Made by a program: the position numbers and the translations under genes. From Paenibacillus sp. YYML68 (lineage in GTDB: Bacteria; Bacillota; Bacilli; Paenibacillales; NBRC-103111), in NCBI RefSeq assembly GCF_027923405.1, contig NZ_BQYI01000001.1, forward strand, positions 4,662,501 to 4,726,500: a stretch of DNA of 64,000 nt, read 5' to 3'. Below the pieces are notes generated by a model. That model was given only the letters and a program-made list of their open reading frames with translations, searched no databases and was not told the DNA's origin. This document shows, piece by piece, positions 43,409 to 51,422 of the stretch; position 1 is the first letter of the stretch; each line of letters opens with the position of its first letter.

Positions 43409-43837
43409 CTACAAATGGATTCCCGCGTCAAAGCCATCATAGCTGTCACCCGAAGGGTCGAACTCGGAATGGTCGTCGTTGTAAGCGCCGCTGGAACGAT
43501 TCATATAAGCAGAGGCTGACGTGACTGGCTCACTGTCTGCAAGGTCCTCGTTCACCAGATGAGCGGGAATTGGGATCATCCCATCCTCTGTGTGGTAGGC
43601 CAGCGCATAGACGTCCGACTCTCGCTCTCCCTGATGCGTCTCCAGCAAGCACCCACCGTGCGATTGGGACACCTCGAGGCAGCTGGTCAGGTCGTGCCTG
43701 TCTACGACAACCTGTAGCACAGGCTGCTTCGCCTCTGTATGCATGCTTACCGAATACCCGAGCTCCTCCAGCGTATCTAGCGCCATGTAGGCGTCCTTGT
43801 CCGTTGCGAATTGAAAAAATATAGGCTTGCTGGACAT
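43409..43837 (-). CDS. hypothetical protein with ferredoxin-like N-terminus (142 aa)
   Basis: No family recognised. Residues 1-65 alternate helix and strand (PIFFQFATDKDAYMALDTLEELGY, QPVLQVVVDRHDLTSCLEV), suggesting a small ACT/ferredoxin-like fold. The C-terminal 60 residues are acidic, Ser/Asp-rich and probably disordered. The ATG at 43837 lies nine bases after AAAGG, and an ATG two codons earlier is possible. Confidence 0.72.
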   Translation of the reverse strand: MSSKPIFFQFATDKDAYMALDTLEELGYSVSMHTEAKQPVLQVVVDRHDLTSCLEVSQSHGGCLLETHQGERESDVYALAYHTEDGMIPIPAHLVNEDLADSEPVTSASAYMNRSSGAYNDDHSEFDPSGDSYDGFDAGIHL

Positions 43838-43954
43838 GTCCATCGTCCTTTCTCTAAATGGTATAAGTTCCTAGCGCTCGCTATAGGATGCCCCGTCCGA
43901 ACGTGCTTATTCTCCATGTCATGCAATTGCGACGAGATGTCGAATTTGTTATCA

Positions 43955-43982
43955 TTGACAAATGGCTGAGCATGTGTAATAT
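43955..43982 (+). promoter_or_regulatory. sigma-A promoter of the aldolase gene
   Basis: A perfect TTGACA (43955) and TAATAT (43977) are spaced 16 bp. Confidence 0.7.
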
Positions 43983-44007
43983 TAGTAATTAATAGAGACG
44001 CTTTATC

Positions 44008-44055
44008 GCTTAAAAGCCAAAAAGCTTAAAAGCTAAAAAGCTTGAAAGCCAAAAA
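44008..44055. repeat. three tandem 16-bp repeats in the leader of the aldolase gene
   Basis: Units 44008-44023, 44024-44039 and 44040-44055 follow GCTTRAAAGCYAAAAA with one or two changes each, head to tail without gaps. They lie between promoter and start codon, in transcribed DNA. Confidence 0.85.
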
Positions 44056-44101
44056 GGAAACGTCATACATGTTCATTCAATTTGGAGAGGGGTAATGAGT
44101 A

Positions 44102-45067
44102 ATGGTAAGAGATGATCAGCACAAAATTTTGGATTGTACGATTCGCGACGGCGGTCTGGTGAACAACTGGGACTTCAGCGTGCAGTTTGTTCAAGACATG
44201 TACAACGGACTGAGCGAAGCGGGCGTTGAATATATGGAGATCGGCTACAAGAACTCCGCTAACCTGCTGAAGGGCGCCGAAGCCGGCCCTTGGCGCTTCC
44301 TGAACGAGGATTTCCTGAAGGAAGTCATTACGCGCAAGACGGATACGAAGCTATCCGCACTTGTTGACATCGGCCGCGTCGATGAGAAGGATATTCTTCC
44401 GCGTGACCAAAGCTTGCTCGATCTGATCCGTGTTGCTACTTACGTCAAGGATGTAGACAAGGCGCTCGATCTCGTGCAGAAGTTCCACGACTACGGCTAC
44501 GAGACGACGATCAACATCATGGCGCTGTCGCACGTCATGGAGAATGATCTGAACGAGGCGTTCGAGGAGATCGCGAAGAGCCCAGTTGACGTCGTGTACG
44601 TCGTAGACTCCTACGGCAGCATGGACTACAAGGACATTGATTACCTCGTATCGAAGTTCCAGCGTATGCTGCCAACGAAGAAGCTCGGCCTTCATATGCA
44701 CAACAACATGCAGCTGGCATTCTCGAATACGATCATGGGTGCAGCGAAGGGCGTCGAGTTCCTCGATACGTCCGTATACGGAATGGGACGCGCGGCAGGT
44801 AACTGCCCAACTGAGCTGCTTGTCTCCCATCTGAAGAACCCGAGATACGATGTGCGTCCAGTCATCAACATCATCGAGAAGCATATGATCGAGATGCGCG
44901 AGAAGTGGGAGTGGGGCTACATTATCCCTTACATGATCGCAGGCGTACTGAACGAGCATCCACGCTCGGCTATGGCGCTTCGCTCGTCTGAGGGCAAAGA
45001 CAAGTTCATCGAGTTCTACGATAAGCTGACATCCCCAGAGGTTATGCCTGCGGGCTCGCCTGAATAA
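44102..45067 (+). CDS. DRE-TIM metallolyase superfamily aldolase
   Basis: 321 residues. HMGL-like TIM barrel with the metal-binding LDCTIRDGGLVNNWDF at the start (DRDG in the classic form), MEIGYK, VVDSYGSM, and the metal His pair in LHMHNNMQLA, followed by DTSVYGMGRAAGNCPTE. Homologues include 4-hydroxy-2-oxovalerate aldolase and relatives of unknown substrate. No partner dehydrogenase is adjacent, so the substrate is unknown. ATG at 44102 follows GAGAGGGG. Terminator downstream. Confidence 0.88.
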   Translation: MVRDDQHKILDCTIRDGGLVNNWDFSVQFVQDMYNGLSEAGVEYMEIGYKNSANLLKGAEAGPWRFLNEDFLKEVITRKTDTKLSALVDIGRVDEKDILPRDQSLLDLIRVATYVKDVDKALDLVQKFHDYGYETTINIMALSHVMENDLNEAFEEIAKSPVDVVYVVDSYGSMDYKDIDYLVSKFQRMLPTKKLGLHMHNNMQLAFSNTIMGAAKGVEFLDTSVYGMGRAAGNCPTELLVSHLKNPRYDVRPVINIIEKHMIEMREKWEWGYIIPYMIAGVLNEHPRSAMALRSSEGKDKFIEFYDKLTSPEVMPAGSPE

Positions 45068-45074
45068 TACGAAG

Positions 45075-45117
45075 CCCCCTGTTCAACTGCTATTGTCGCA
45101 GATGAACAGGGGTTTTA
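45075..45117 (+). terminator. terminator after the aldolase gene
   Basis: CCCCTGTTCA pairs with TGAACAGGGG and is followed by TTTT. Confidence 0.85.
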
Positions 45118-45125
45118 CTTGCTTT

Positions 45126-45150
45126 ATTATATAATTGAATTATTATATAC
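45126..45150. promoter_or_regulatory. AT-rich palindrome upstream of arsC
   Basis: ATAATTGAATTAT (45131-45143) lies within a longer imperfect AT-rich inverted repeat about 45 bp before the arsC start. It could be the operator of an ArsR-type repressor encoded elsewhere. Confidence 0.4.
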
Positions 45151-45187
45151 TTATAAAGTAATTTACTTCTCCCGGGAGAGTGATACG

Positions 45188-45613
45188 ATGAGCAAGAAGA
45201 TTCGCATGTATTTCCTATGCATACACAATCGGTGCAGAAGTCAGATTGCTGAAGCTTATGCACAGCATTACGGCGGCGAACATATCATCGCTGAGAGCGC
45301 TGGTCTTGAACCAGGTGACATTCATCCGTTCACGATCGAGGTGATGAAGGAAGTGGGTATCGACATCTCACAGCGTGAGGCTAAAGGACTGAATATGAAG
45401 ACCTTTACCCACTCCAACCTCATCGTTAAGCTGTGCGAGCAAGTGAAAGAAAAATGCCCGATTGTTCCATTCGGCATTCAGAGTGTACAGTGGGACATCC
45501 CGGATCCGGTTCCAAGTGATATTGAAGCTTTCCGCAACACGCGTGACGAGATTGAGAATAAGGTCGTGAAGCTTCTGCAAGAGCTCAACATTCCAGTCGA
45601 ACAAGCTAGATAA
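45188..45613 (+). CDS. arsC: arsenate reductase, thioredoxin-linked type (LMW-PTP fold)
   Basis: 141 residues. The C-x5-R phosphatase loop CIHNRCRSQIAEA at residues 11-23 holds the nucleophilic Cys. The two redox cysteines occur in KLCEQVKEKCPIVPFG, as in the thioredoxin-linked ArsC family. It reduces arsenate to arsenite. The ATG at 45188 follows GGGAGAG, and the longer open frame upstream is AT-rich and lacks a ribosome site. Together with arsI, 26 bp downstream, it forms a two-gene arsenic unit with no arsR or arsB visible. Confidence 0.9.
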   Translation: MSKKIRMYFLCIHNRCRSQIAEAYAQHYGGEHIIAESAGLEPGDIHPFTIEVMKEVGIDISQREAKGLNMKTFTHSNLIVKLCEQVKEKCPIVPFGIQSVQWDIPDPVPSDIEAFRNTRDEIENKVVKLLQELNIPVEQAR

Positions 45614-45639
45614 AAAGATAAATGAAAGAAGGTCATACG

Positions 45640-46113
45640 ATGATTAAACGAATGCATGTGGCGGTCAATTGCAGCGATCTCGATAAATCAGTTGCTTTCT
45701 ATCAAGCGTTCTTCGGCGCGGAGCCGACCAAGGTGAAGGACAACTACGCGAAGTTCGAGCTGGATGAGCCCGCTCTTCACTTCTCGTTAAACGTTCGTCC
45801 GTTCGAGAAGAATGGCGTGCTCAATCACCTCGGCTTTCAGGTCAACAACACAGAGGACGTGCTCGCGATGGGCGAGCGGCTACGTCAGTCTGGGCTGCTC
45901 TTAATCGATGAGATGAACACAACGTGCTGCTATGCGGTACAGGATAAAGTATGGGTATACGATCCGGACGGGAATGCGTGGGAAATCTTCTATACACGCG
46001 CGGACAGCGAATTCGAATCCGCAGGTGAGGCTCGCGATATGTCCTTGTGCTGCGCGCCCCCGTCTGCTCCGGTTAAGATTGAATTCGGTTCGCTCATCAA
46101 AGGCAGCAAGTAG
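45640..46113 (+). CDS. arsI: ArsI/CadI family VOC metalloenzyme (C-As lyase-like)
   Basis: 157-residue vicinal-oxygen-chelate protein. The VOC fold starts MHVAVNCSDLDKSVAFYQAFFGAEP, with HFSLNVRP and NHLGFQV. The vicinal Cys pair in NTTCCYAVQDKVWVYDPDGNAWE is the arsenic-binding feature of ArsI, and a second Cys pair lies near the C-terminus (SLCCAPP). Known ArsI enzymes break the carbon-arsenic bond of methylarsenite and aromatic arsenicals. AGAAGG precedes the ATG at 45640. Close relatives called CadI share this layout. Confidence 0.9.
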   Translation: MIKRMHVAVNCSDLDKSVAFYQAFFGAEPTKVKDNYAKFELDEPALHFSLNVRPFEKNGVLNHLGFQVNNTEDVLAMGERLRQSGLLLIDEMNTTCCYAVQDKVWVYDPDGNAWEIFYTRADSEFESAGEARDMSLCCAPPSAPVKIEFGSLIKGSK

Positions 46114-46130
46114 AGGAAATTAGATATAGA

Positions 46131-46168
46131 CGAAAGAGAGCCGCTGCATAGGCAACGGCTCTCTTCGT
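46131..46168. terminator. bidirectional terminator between arsI and the malic enzyme gene
   Basis: GAGAGCCG pairs with CGGCTCTC, with CGAAA/TTCG flanks, between convergent genes. Confidence 0.75.
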
Positions 46169-46191
46169 TCATTGATTCTTGCATGCCCAGC

Positions 46192-47595
46192 TTAACGGAA
46201 ATCTGGCGGGATGCGACGGGATACTCCTGTTAGAATCGCCGCCTCAATAATAGCGTGGCGTACCTTGGTGACGACCTTATCATTGAATATACTCGGAATG
46301 ATATAGTGCTCATTGAGCTCCGATTCCGTTACGACAGACGCGATCGCTCTTGCTGCCGCGAGCTTCATCGGCTCATTAATGCGTCTGGCTCGGCAGTCGA
46401 GTGCGCCGCGGAAGATGCCTGGGAACACGAGCACGTTGTTAATCTGGTTCGGGTAATCACTGCGCCCGGTTGCGAACACACGGACGTGCGGCAGCGCCTC
46501 CTCAGGCGCGATCTCCGGCACAGGGTTCGCCATGGCGAAGACGATGCTGTTCGGCTTCATCTTCTGAACATCCTCACCCTTCAACAATCCACCGCGCGAC
46601 ACACCGATGAATACATCGGCATCAGCAATGACATCCTTCAGCGTACCTTCCTGCGCTTCGACCTGCGGCTGCTCCGCGAGCCATTGCCACATCGAATGCT
46701 CATACGTGCCTCCGCGCACGATTGCGCCGTCGCGATCGACCGGCACCAGGCGAGTGACGCCGGCGGCCAGAAGCATTTTACATATCGACACACCCGCAGC
46801 TCCGACGCCGTTCACGACGATACGCACATTGTCAATTCGCTTGCCGACCACCTTGAGTGCATTGAGCAGGCCTGCAATGACGACGACCGCCGTACCATGC
46901 TGATCATCGTGGAACACCGGTACATCGAGCTCATCGGCCAGTCTCGTCTCGATCTCGAAGCAGCGCGGCGAGCTGATGTCCTCGAGGTTAATACCGCCGA
47001 AGATCGGGCTGATCGCCTTGATCGTACGAATAATTTCTTCCGTATCCTTCGTATCGAGACAGATCGGGAACGCATCGACGCCTGCAAGCTGCTTGAATAG
47101 CATCGCCTTTCCTTCCATGACCGGCGCTGCTGCATGCGGGCCGATGTCGCCAAGACCGAGCACAGCTGTACCGTCCGTCACGACCGCCACCGTATTGCGC
47201 TTAATCGTGAGCGAGTACGCCTTGCGCGGATTCTCGTGAATGGCGGTGCATACTCTTGCGACTCCCGGCGTATAGACACGCGACAGATCGTCACGGTTCT
47301 TAATCGGCAAATTCGGCTGCATATTGATCTTACCGCCCAGATGGACAAGGAACGTACGATCAGATACGTTAACAACCGTAATGCCCTCATGCGATTTCAG
47401 AGCTTCAACGACGACCGACTCTGCCGCTTCCGCTACATCTACCGTAATATCACGCACTGATGAATCCTTCCCTGGCCGAATGACGTCAATAGACGTAATA
47501 TCGCCACCAACCTTGCTAATCGCCGCGGCTACATCGCCGAAGCTAACCTTGTCGTGATCCAGCTCGAGACGCAAAATAATGCTCGTTTGTGCCAT
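46192..47595 (-). CDS. NAD-dependent malic enzyme with N-terminal ACT domain
   Basis: Oxidatively decarboxylates malate to pyruvate. 467 residues. An ACT regulatory domain (about 1-80, RLELDHDKVSFGDVAAAISKVGG) precedes the malic N-domain (YTPGVARVCTAI, TDGTAVLGLGDIG, MEGKAMLF) and the NAD-binding domain (FHDDQHGTAVV, VNGVGAAG). The ACT fusion suggests amino acid control. A CcpA-type cre lies about 50 bp upstream, consistent with carbon catabolite control. Single gene. Confidence 0.94.
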   Translation of the reverse strand: MAQTSIILRLELDHDKVSFGDVAAAISKVGGDITSIDVIRPGKDSSVRDITVDVAEAAESVVVEALKSHEGITVVNVSDRTFLVHLGGKINMQPNLPIKNRDDLSRVYTPGVARVCTAIHENPRKAYSLTIKRNTVAVVTDGTAVLGLGDIGPHAAAPVMEGKAMLFKQLAGVDAFPICLDTKDTEEIIRTIKAISPIFGGINLEDISSPRCFEIETRLADELDVPVFHDDQHGTAVVVIAGLLNALKVVGKRIDNVRIVVNGVGAAGVSICKMLLAAGVTRLVPVDRDGAIVRGGTYEHSMWQWLAEQPQVEAQEGTLKDVIADADVFIGVSRGGLLKGEDVQKMKPNSIVFAMANPVPEIAPEEALPHVRVFATGRSDYPNQINNVLVFPGIFRGALDCRARRINEPMKLAAARAIASVVTESELNEHYIIPSIFNDKVVTKVRHAIIEAAILTGVSRRIPPDFR

Positions 47596-47642
47596 ATCGA
47601 ATCCCTTCCTCTCGAACGAAATTGAATAGCCTCATCTTATCA

Positions 47643-47656
47643 TGTAAACGCTTTTT
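47643..47656. promoter_or_regulatory. cre-like CcpA site upstream of the malic enzyme gene
   Basis: TGTAAACGCTTTTT matches the cre consensus at 12 of 14 positions, about 50 bp before the start codon. Confidence 0.5.
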
Positions 47657-47690
47657 TCTACAATCTAATATTTCCACTTACTGGTATTGT

Positions 47691-48761
47691 TCATTTATTT
47701 TTAATATTGTTCATTTTGGCCTTGGTGTAAGCCTCCTTCAGCATCAGCTCATTCATCGGCCCCTGATGCTTCTCGCGAATTCGGCCTTCCTCGTCCAGCA
47801 CGAACGTTGCCGGGTACGCTTGCACCCGATACTGCTTCCCCACCTCGCCTGTTGAATCTAAGGGAATCGGGAACGTGACGCCCCACTCCTCAATCCATGC
47901 TTGAACAACGGGCAGACTCGCCTCGGTATGCGTCGCGTTCACGCCAACAATGACTACATCCTTCTCTACATTATTCGTAAAAAACTGCTCCATATACGGC
48001 ATTTCCGTCCGACATGGCGGACACCAGGTTGCCCAGAAGTTGACGAACACGACTTTCCCCCTATAATCAGACAGCTTCACCTTCTCGCCCGTAAGCAATG
48101 TAAGCTCGAAGTCTGGCGCAAGCTGACCCACCGCAAGTCCTGTATCTGCTTCTGCTGTTCCGTTCTGCCCTCCTGCACCTTCCCCATACCGGGCCAGGAC
48201 ACCATTCATGAGCGTAATCACAACTGCTCCGCCGATGAGGACGACTAACAGCCGCTGCATGACGACTTGTACGGTGTCAGGGCGCTTCGAGCGCAGCCAG
48301 AGCAGCACTGCCGCCACGCCAAAACAAGCCAGCATGAGTGATTCGAGCCTGCCGCCATCCGCAACAAAAAAAGTTATCATTACATATACCGCGTACCCCC
48401 CTAAACCGGAGACAAGCATCGAATCTGTATAATAGGGTCTGCTTATGCGTCTTCGTTCAAGCGTGATCACGATGTACACGACAGCAGTCACTATGGCAAG
48501 CCATAGTCCTCGTTCACCGCCGTTGAAGTACAGCACATCGGCTGGACGCTCGACGACGCTTGACCAAGCGAACAGAATGACGCTGAGCTTCCATACGAGA
48601 AGCCAAATGAGTATCGCGTTCATCGTAACGGAGCTCAGCTCGCTTCTCTCCGGACGACCACGCATTCTAAAGTGTAGTGTACATAAGGCCACAGCTACCG
48701 CAATCAGGCTCATGAGCCATTGTTGCGGCACGACGAAAGGTCCGAAGGACCACGTATCCAT
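47691..48761 (-). CDS. membrane protein fused to TlpA/ResA-like thioredoxin
   Basis: 356 residues. About six N-terminal transmembrane helices (residues 10-205) are followed by an extracytoplasmic thioredoxin domain (about 225-345) with active site FWATWCPPCRTEMPYM and cis-Pro region YPATFVLDEEG. The TlpA-type domain likely reduces disulfides outside the membrane, as ResA does for apocytochrome c. The fused membrane part may pass electrons, but it has no paired Cys that I can see, so its role is open. Near cytochrome oxidase genes. Confidence 0.88.
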   Translation of the reverse strand: MDTWSFGPFVVPQQWLMSLIAVAVALCTLHFRMRGRPERSELSSVTMNAILIWLLVWKLSVILFAWSSVVERPADVLYFNGGERGLWLAIVTAVVYIVITLERRRISRPYYTDSMLVSGLGGYAVYVMITFFVADGGRLESLMLACFGVAAVLLWLRSKRPDTVQVVMQRLLVVLIGGAVVITLMNGVLARYGEGAGGQNGTAEADTGLAVGQLAPDFELTLLTGEKVKLSDYRGKVVFVNFWATWCPPCRTEMPYMEQFFTNNVEKDVVIVGVNATHTEASLPVVQAWIEEWGVTFPIPLDSTGEVGKQYRVQAYPATFVLDEEGRIREKHQGPMNELMLKEAYTKAKMNNIKNK

Positions 48762-48884
48762 AAGTGAATCACCGCCTGATTACAATTGTTGCTATCATTG
48801 TTGCCTGTCGACTGCCACCTTGTCAAATGTTGAAGCCGCCCGTCATAACTAACATCCAGAATCAACAGGAGGGTATCTCACATC

Positions 48885-49670
48885 ATGATGAAAAAACAAC
48901 TGCTCACCGTCGCCGTCAGCTCCGCTCTTGCCTTCACCGCACTTCTCGTTGCCGCCCCACAAGCGGATGCTGCAACAGGTACCATTGTCAGCTCCGTCAA
49001 CTTCCGCTCTGCTCCGAATACGAGTGCTTCGAGCTACGGCTACATTCGAACGGGCGAGCAGGTAGACGTCATCGCCAAGGTCAATGACTGGTGGTACAAG
49101 GTTCGTGACGACGAGGGACGTGTCGGCTACATCTCGACGAGCAGCAAGTATATGAAGGTATCCGGCTCTACATCATCCAGCACTTCCAAGAGTGTGACGA
49201 CATCATCAGCTACCACTGCGACAGACTCGACAGCGTTGCGGAACAAAATCATTGAAGCCGGCAAAGCGTACCTCGGTACCCCTTATGAATACAGCTCGAG
49301 CCGCGACAATACACGCACGTTCGACTGCTCGGATTTCGTAAGACAAGCGTTCAAGGACGGTGCAGGCATTACACTACCTAGTGATTCGCGAAGCCAGGGC
49401 GATTACGTCAGGTCGATCGGCAAGACGTCAACGAGCTGGAGTCAGCTGAAGCCCGGCGATCTGATGTTCTTCATGGAGTATCGAGGCACGAGCGCTTCGC
49501 TCTATCCATCGGACAAGTCAGGTCAACGCATTACCCATGTCGGCATCTATCTCGGTAACGGACAAATTTTACATACATACTCGAAGGATTCCGGCGGTGT
49601 ACGCATCGATTCAATCGCTGGCAAGTCTTGGGAAGCCCGATTCATCTTCGGCGGAAGCGCCCTGAAATAG
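48885..49670 (+). CDS. secreted NlpC/P60 endopeptidase with SH3 domain
   Basis: 261-residue cell-wall hydrolase that probably cuts gamma-D-Glu-diamino acid bonds in peptidoglycan stems. A signal peptide (about 1-29, cut after QADA), a bacterial SH3 domain (about 32-90, VNFRSAPNTS) and a Ser/Thr linker precede the NlpC/P60 domain (about 120-260). The domain has the catalytic Cys in FDCSDFVRQAF, His in THVGIYLGNG and a further polar residue in ILHTYS. AGGAGGG upstream. Followed by a terminator. Confidence 0.94.
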   Translation: MMKKQLLTVAVSSALAFTALLVAAPQADAATGTIVSSVNFRSAPNTSASSYGYIRTGEQVDVIAKVNDWWYKVRDDEGRVGYISTSSKYMKVSGSTSSSTSKSVTTSSATTATDSTALRNKIIEAGKAYLGTPYEYSSSRDNTRTFDCSDFVRQAFKDGAGITLPSDSRSQGDYVRSIGKTSTSWSQLKPGDLMFFMEYRGTSASLYPSDKSGQRITHVGIYLGNGQILHTYSKDSGGVRIDSIAGKSWEARFIFGGSALK

Positions 49671-49681
49671 ACATCATCAAC

Positions 49682-49715
49682 AGCTCCGACTGCATCATGC
49701 AGCGGAGCTTTTTTT
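49682..49715 (+). terminator. terminator after the NlpC/P60 gene
   Basis: AGCTCCG pairs with CGGAGCT over an inner CTGCAT/ATGCAG stem, followed by TTTTTTT. Confidence 0.88.
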
Positions 49716-49776
49716 ATATCCCCATGTAGCGAAAAAAGACTCCTTCAGCCTCTACAGCTGATGAAGTCTTCAGATC

Positions 49777-50238
49777 TTACGTACCGAGTATCGCATCGAT
49801 CATCGGCTTCGTCTCGCCGCCCGGGAACAGGACATAGAGCAGCACATACACAGCAACGCCTGTCGGTGCAGTAAGCAGCCAGATAACAGCCGTCCAACGT
49901 CCGAGCTTCTTATGCTTCGCAAACCGCTTGTTAAAAGCATGGAGCAGCGTAACAATACCGAATACTCCCGCTGTCGTCGCGAGTGTAATATGGAAGAACA
50001 AGAACAAGTGATACGCCAGCTTCAAGTCATCAGGTCCACCGAAGCTCGTATTGCCGACGAAGATCGTACGGCTCGCATAGACGAGGAAGAACGCAAGCGC
50101 GAAGCCTGCTCCCCACAGCATCATACGCTGATGCTTCTCTCGATTACCCTTCATAATTTGCCTCCAGCCCAGTGCGACGAATATCGCACTAATGACGATG
50201 AAGGTCGTACTGATCGTTGGCAGCACAGCCAAATTCAT
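49777..50238 (-). CDS. ctaM: CtaM/YozB (DUF420), cytochrome oxidase assembly factor
   Basis: 153-residue membrane protein with four predicted helices and the DUF420 pattern (MKGNREKHQRMMLWGAGFA, LKLAYHLFLFFHITLA, HKKLGRWTAVIWLLTAPTGV). Family members are needed for haem-copper oxidase assembly. The ATG at 50238 lies six bases after GGGG, and a GTG four codons upstream is possible. It follows ctaG in the same direction, consistent with a shared role. Confidence 0.88.
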   Translation of the reverse strand: MNLAVLPTISTTFIVISAIFVALGWRQIMKGNREKHQRMMLWGAGFALAFFLVYASRTIFVGNTSFGGPDDLKLAYHLFLFFHITLATTAGVFGIVTLLHAFNKRFAKHKKLGRWTAVIWLLTAPTGVAVYVLLYVLFPGGETKPMIDAILGT

Positions 50239-50271
50239 CTTAATCCCCACCGTTCTATCTTGATTGGCAAC

Positions 50272-51144
50272 TTATACACGATTCATATGGCCATGCTCGG
50301 AGTAGAAGTCAGCTGTTAGCTCCTCTTCTTCCTCCTTGCGTTCTCTGCGATACCATCTGAAGAAGATATACGCGAGCGCATAGCCGTATACAATCTCTTG
50401 AACGATCTTCATAATGACCCCGCCCAGCTGCTGGTCGTCCAGCATAGGTAGCAGGTGGAGCTGCGCAGGAACGGCCGCGTACATCGCATACATCGGCTCC
50501 TTGGCAAAAATGATCAGGGCACACGCTGGTGTCAACAGCACGCCGTTCACGAATATATACGCCATCTTCTTCAGATCAGAGATGCTGTTATACTCCGGAA
50601 GCGGTGCAAAGACTGGGAACCAGAGCTGGAATGCTGCCAGCAGGAAGATAATCTTATACAGCTCATGCAGCATCGGGCTGGCCATCAACGAATCCATTAT
50701 AAACGGTATATGATACACCGAGAATATGAAGTTGAACATTGCCATCGCAAGCAATGGGTTCGTGATGAATTTCATAATCCGCTTCGCGAATTGTCCCTGC
50801 AGTGCAGGACGCAGCAGCCACCCTGGAACACCCATAAGCAGGAGTGGTGGCATCACGAGATACAGGATTGACTGCTGTAGCATGTGCATGCTGAAGTAGT
50901 AGTGATGACCGTAGTAGGACAGCGGGCTACCCTCAGCTATATACCAGCACGCAAGTCCAAGCCAGAAGTAGATCTGTAGCTTAACCGGCACCGGTTCGCT
51001 GTCTGTGAAGCGTGGACGCCAACGGTTCACAGCGTAATGATATATGATTCCGACAAGAAGCAGCAAGAGGAACAAGCCCGGATTCCACAGCTCAGCGAAC
51101 GAGCTGGCGGCGCCATGACCTGTATGGACAACAGTTGCACTCAT
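50272..51144 (-). CDS. ctaG: cytochrome c oxidase assembly factor CtaG
   Basis: 290 residues of the caa3_CtaG family with seven predicted helices and conserved His-rich stretches (SYYGHHYYFSMHMLQQSILYLV, YHIPFIMDS, LHLLPMLDDQQLGG) thought to help copper insertion. The ribosome site GGGGGG at 51147-51154 abuts one of two 45-bp repeats. The ATG at 51144 overlaps the stop of a 43-codon frame starting at 51272. It lies after the ctaF terminator, so it needs read-through or its own promoter. Confidence 0.92.
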   Translation of the reverse strand: MSATVVHTGHGAASSFAELWNPGLFLLLLLVGIIYHYAVNRWRPRFTDSEPVPVKLQIYFWLGLACWYIAEGSPLSYYGHHYYFSMHMLQQSILYLVMPPLLLMGVPGWLLRPALQGQFAKRIMKFITNPLLAMAMFNFIFSVYHIPFIMDSLMASPMLHELYKIIFLLAAFQLWFPVFAPLPEYNSISDLKKMAYIFVNGVLLTPACALIIFAKEPMYAMYAAVPAQLHLLPMLDDQQLGGVIMKIVQEIVYGYALAYIFFRWYRRERKEEEEELTADFYSEHGHMNRV

Positions 51145-51154
51145 TTCGGATCCC

Positions 51155-51199
51155 CCCTGAAATAACAGGTTCCGAGTTCCCTCGGGTTCTGGTATGGCA
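51155..51199. repeat. 45-bp direct repeat, copy A
   Basis: Identical to 51280-51324. It holds two small hairpins: CCTG-AAATAA-CAGG and CCGAG-TTCC-CTCGG. It abuts the ribosome site of ctaG. Confidence 0.9.
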
Positions 51200-51202
51200 A
51201 GC

Positions 51203-51228
51203 CTCGAATTTGGCGTAGCCAAATTGAG
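51203..51228. repeat. inverted repeat between the two 45-bp repeats
   Basis: AATTTGGC-GTA-GCCAAATT is a perfect 8-bp stem extended by CTC/GAG, giving a strong hairpin in the spacer of the repeat pair. Confidence 0.7.
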
Positions 51229-51279
51229 GGCCTTCTTCGACTCAACAGCATCTGATGCAGCGTTAGCGGCATGATGTCA

Positions 51280-51324
51280 CCCTGAAATAACAGGTTCCGA
51301 GTTCCCTCGGGTTCTGGTATGGCA
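51280..51324. repeat. 45-bp direct repeat, copy B
   Basis: Identical to 51155-51199, offset by 125 bp, lying between ctaG and the ctaF terminator. Confidence 0.9.
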
Positions 51325-51364
51325 TAATAATGTCTAACTCGTGAATTTTTTCCCAAACTATTCG

Positions 51365-51408
51365 AAAAAAAGAGGGGCTCTCACAACCAAGTGACAAGCC
51401 GCCTCTTC
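51365..51408 (-). terminator. terminator of the ctaCDEF operon
   Basis: On the minus strand, AGAGG-GGCT pairs with AGCC-CCTCT and is followed by TTTTTTT. Confidence 0.85.
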
Positions 51409-51422
51409 CTTCTAATTGAACC

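Larger units (their letters stand above)
51141..51272 (-). other. possible 43-codon leader frame coupled to ctaG
   Basis: ATG 51272 follows AGGGTGA contributed by the second 45-bp repeat. The frame ends in a TGA overlapping the ctaG ATG. The peptide is Arg/Leu-rich (MPLTLHQMLLSRRRP) and unlike any known protein. Either a coupling leader or chance. Confidence 0.35.

Noticed and set aside
46255..47100. Plus-strand open frame opposite the malic enzyme gene
   Set aside because: Arg/Asp/His-rich shadow of a conserved gene with no family similarity.
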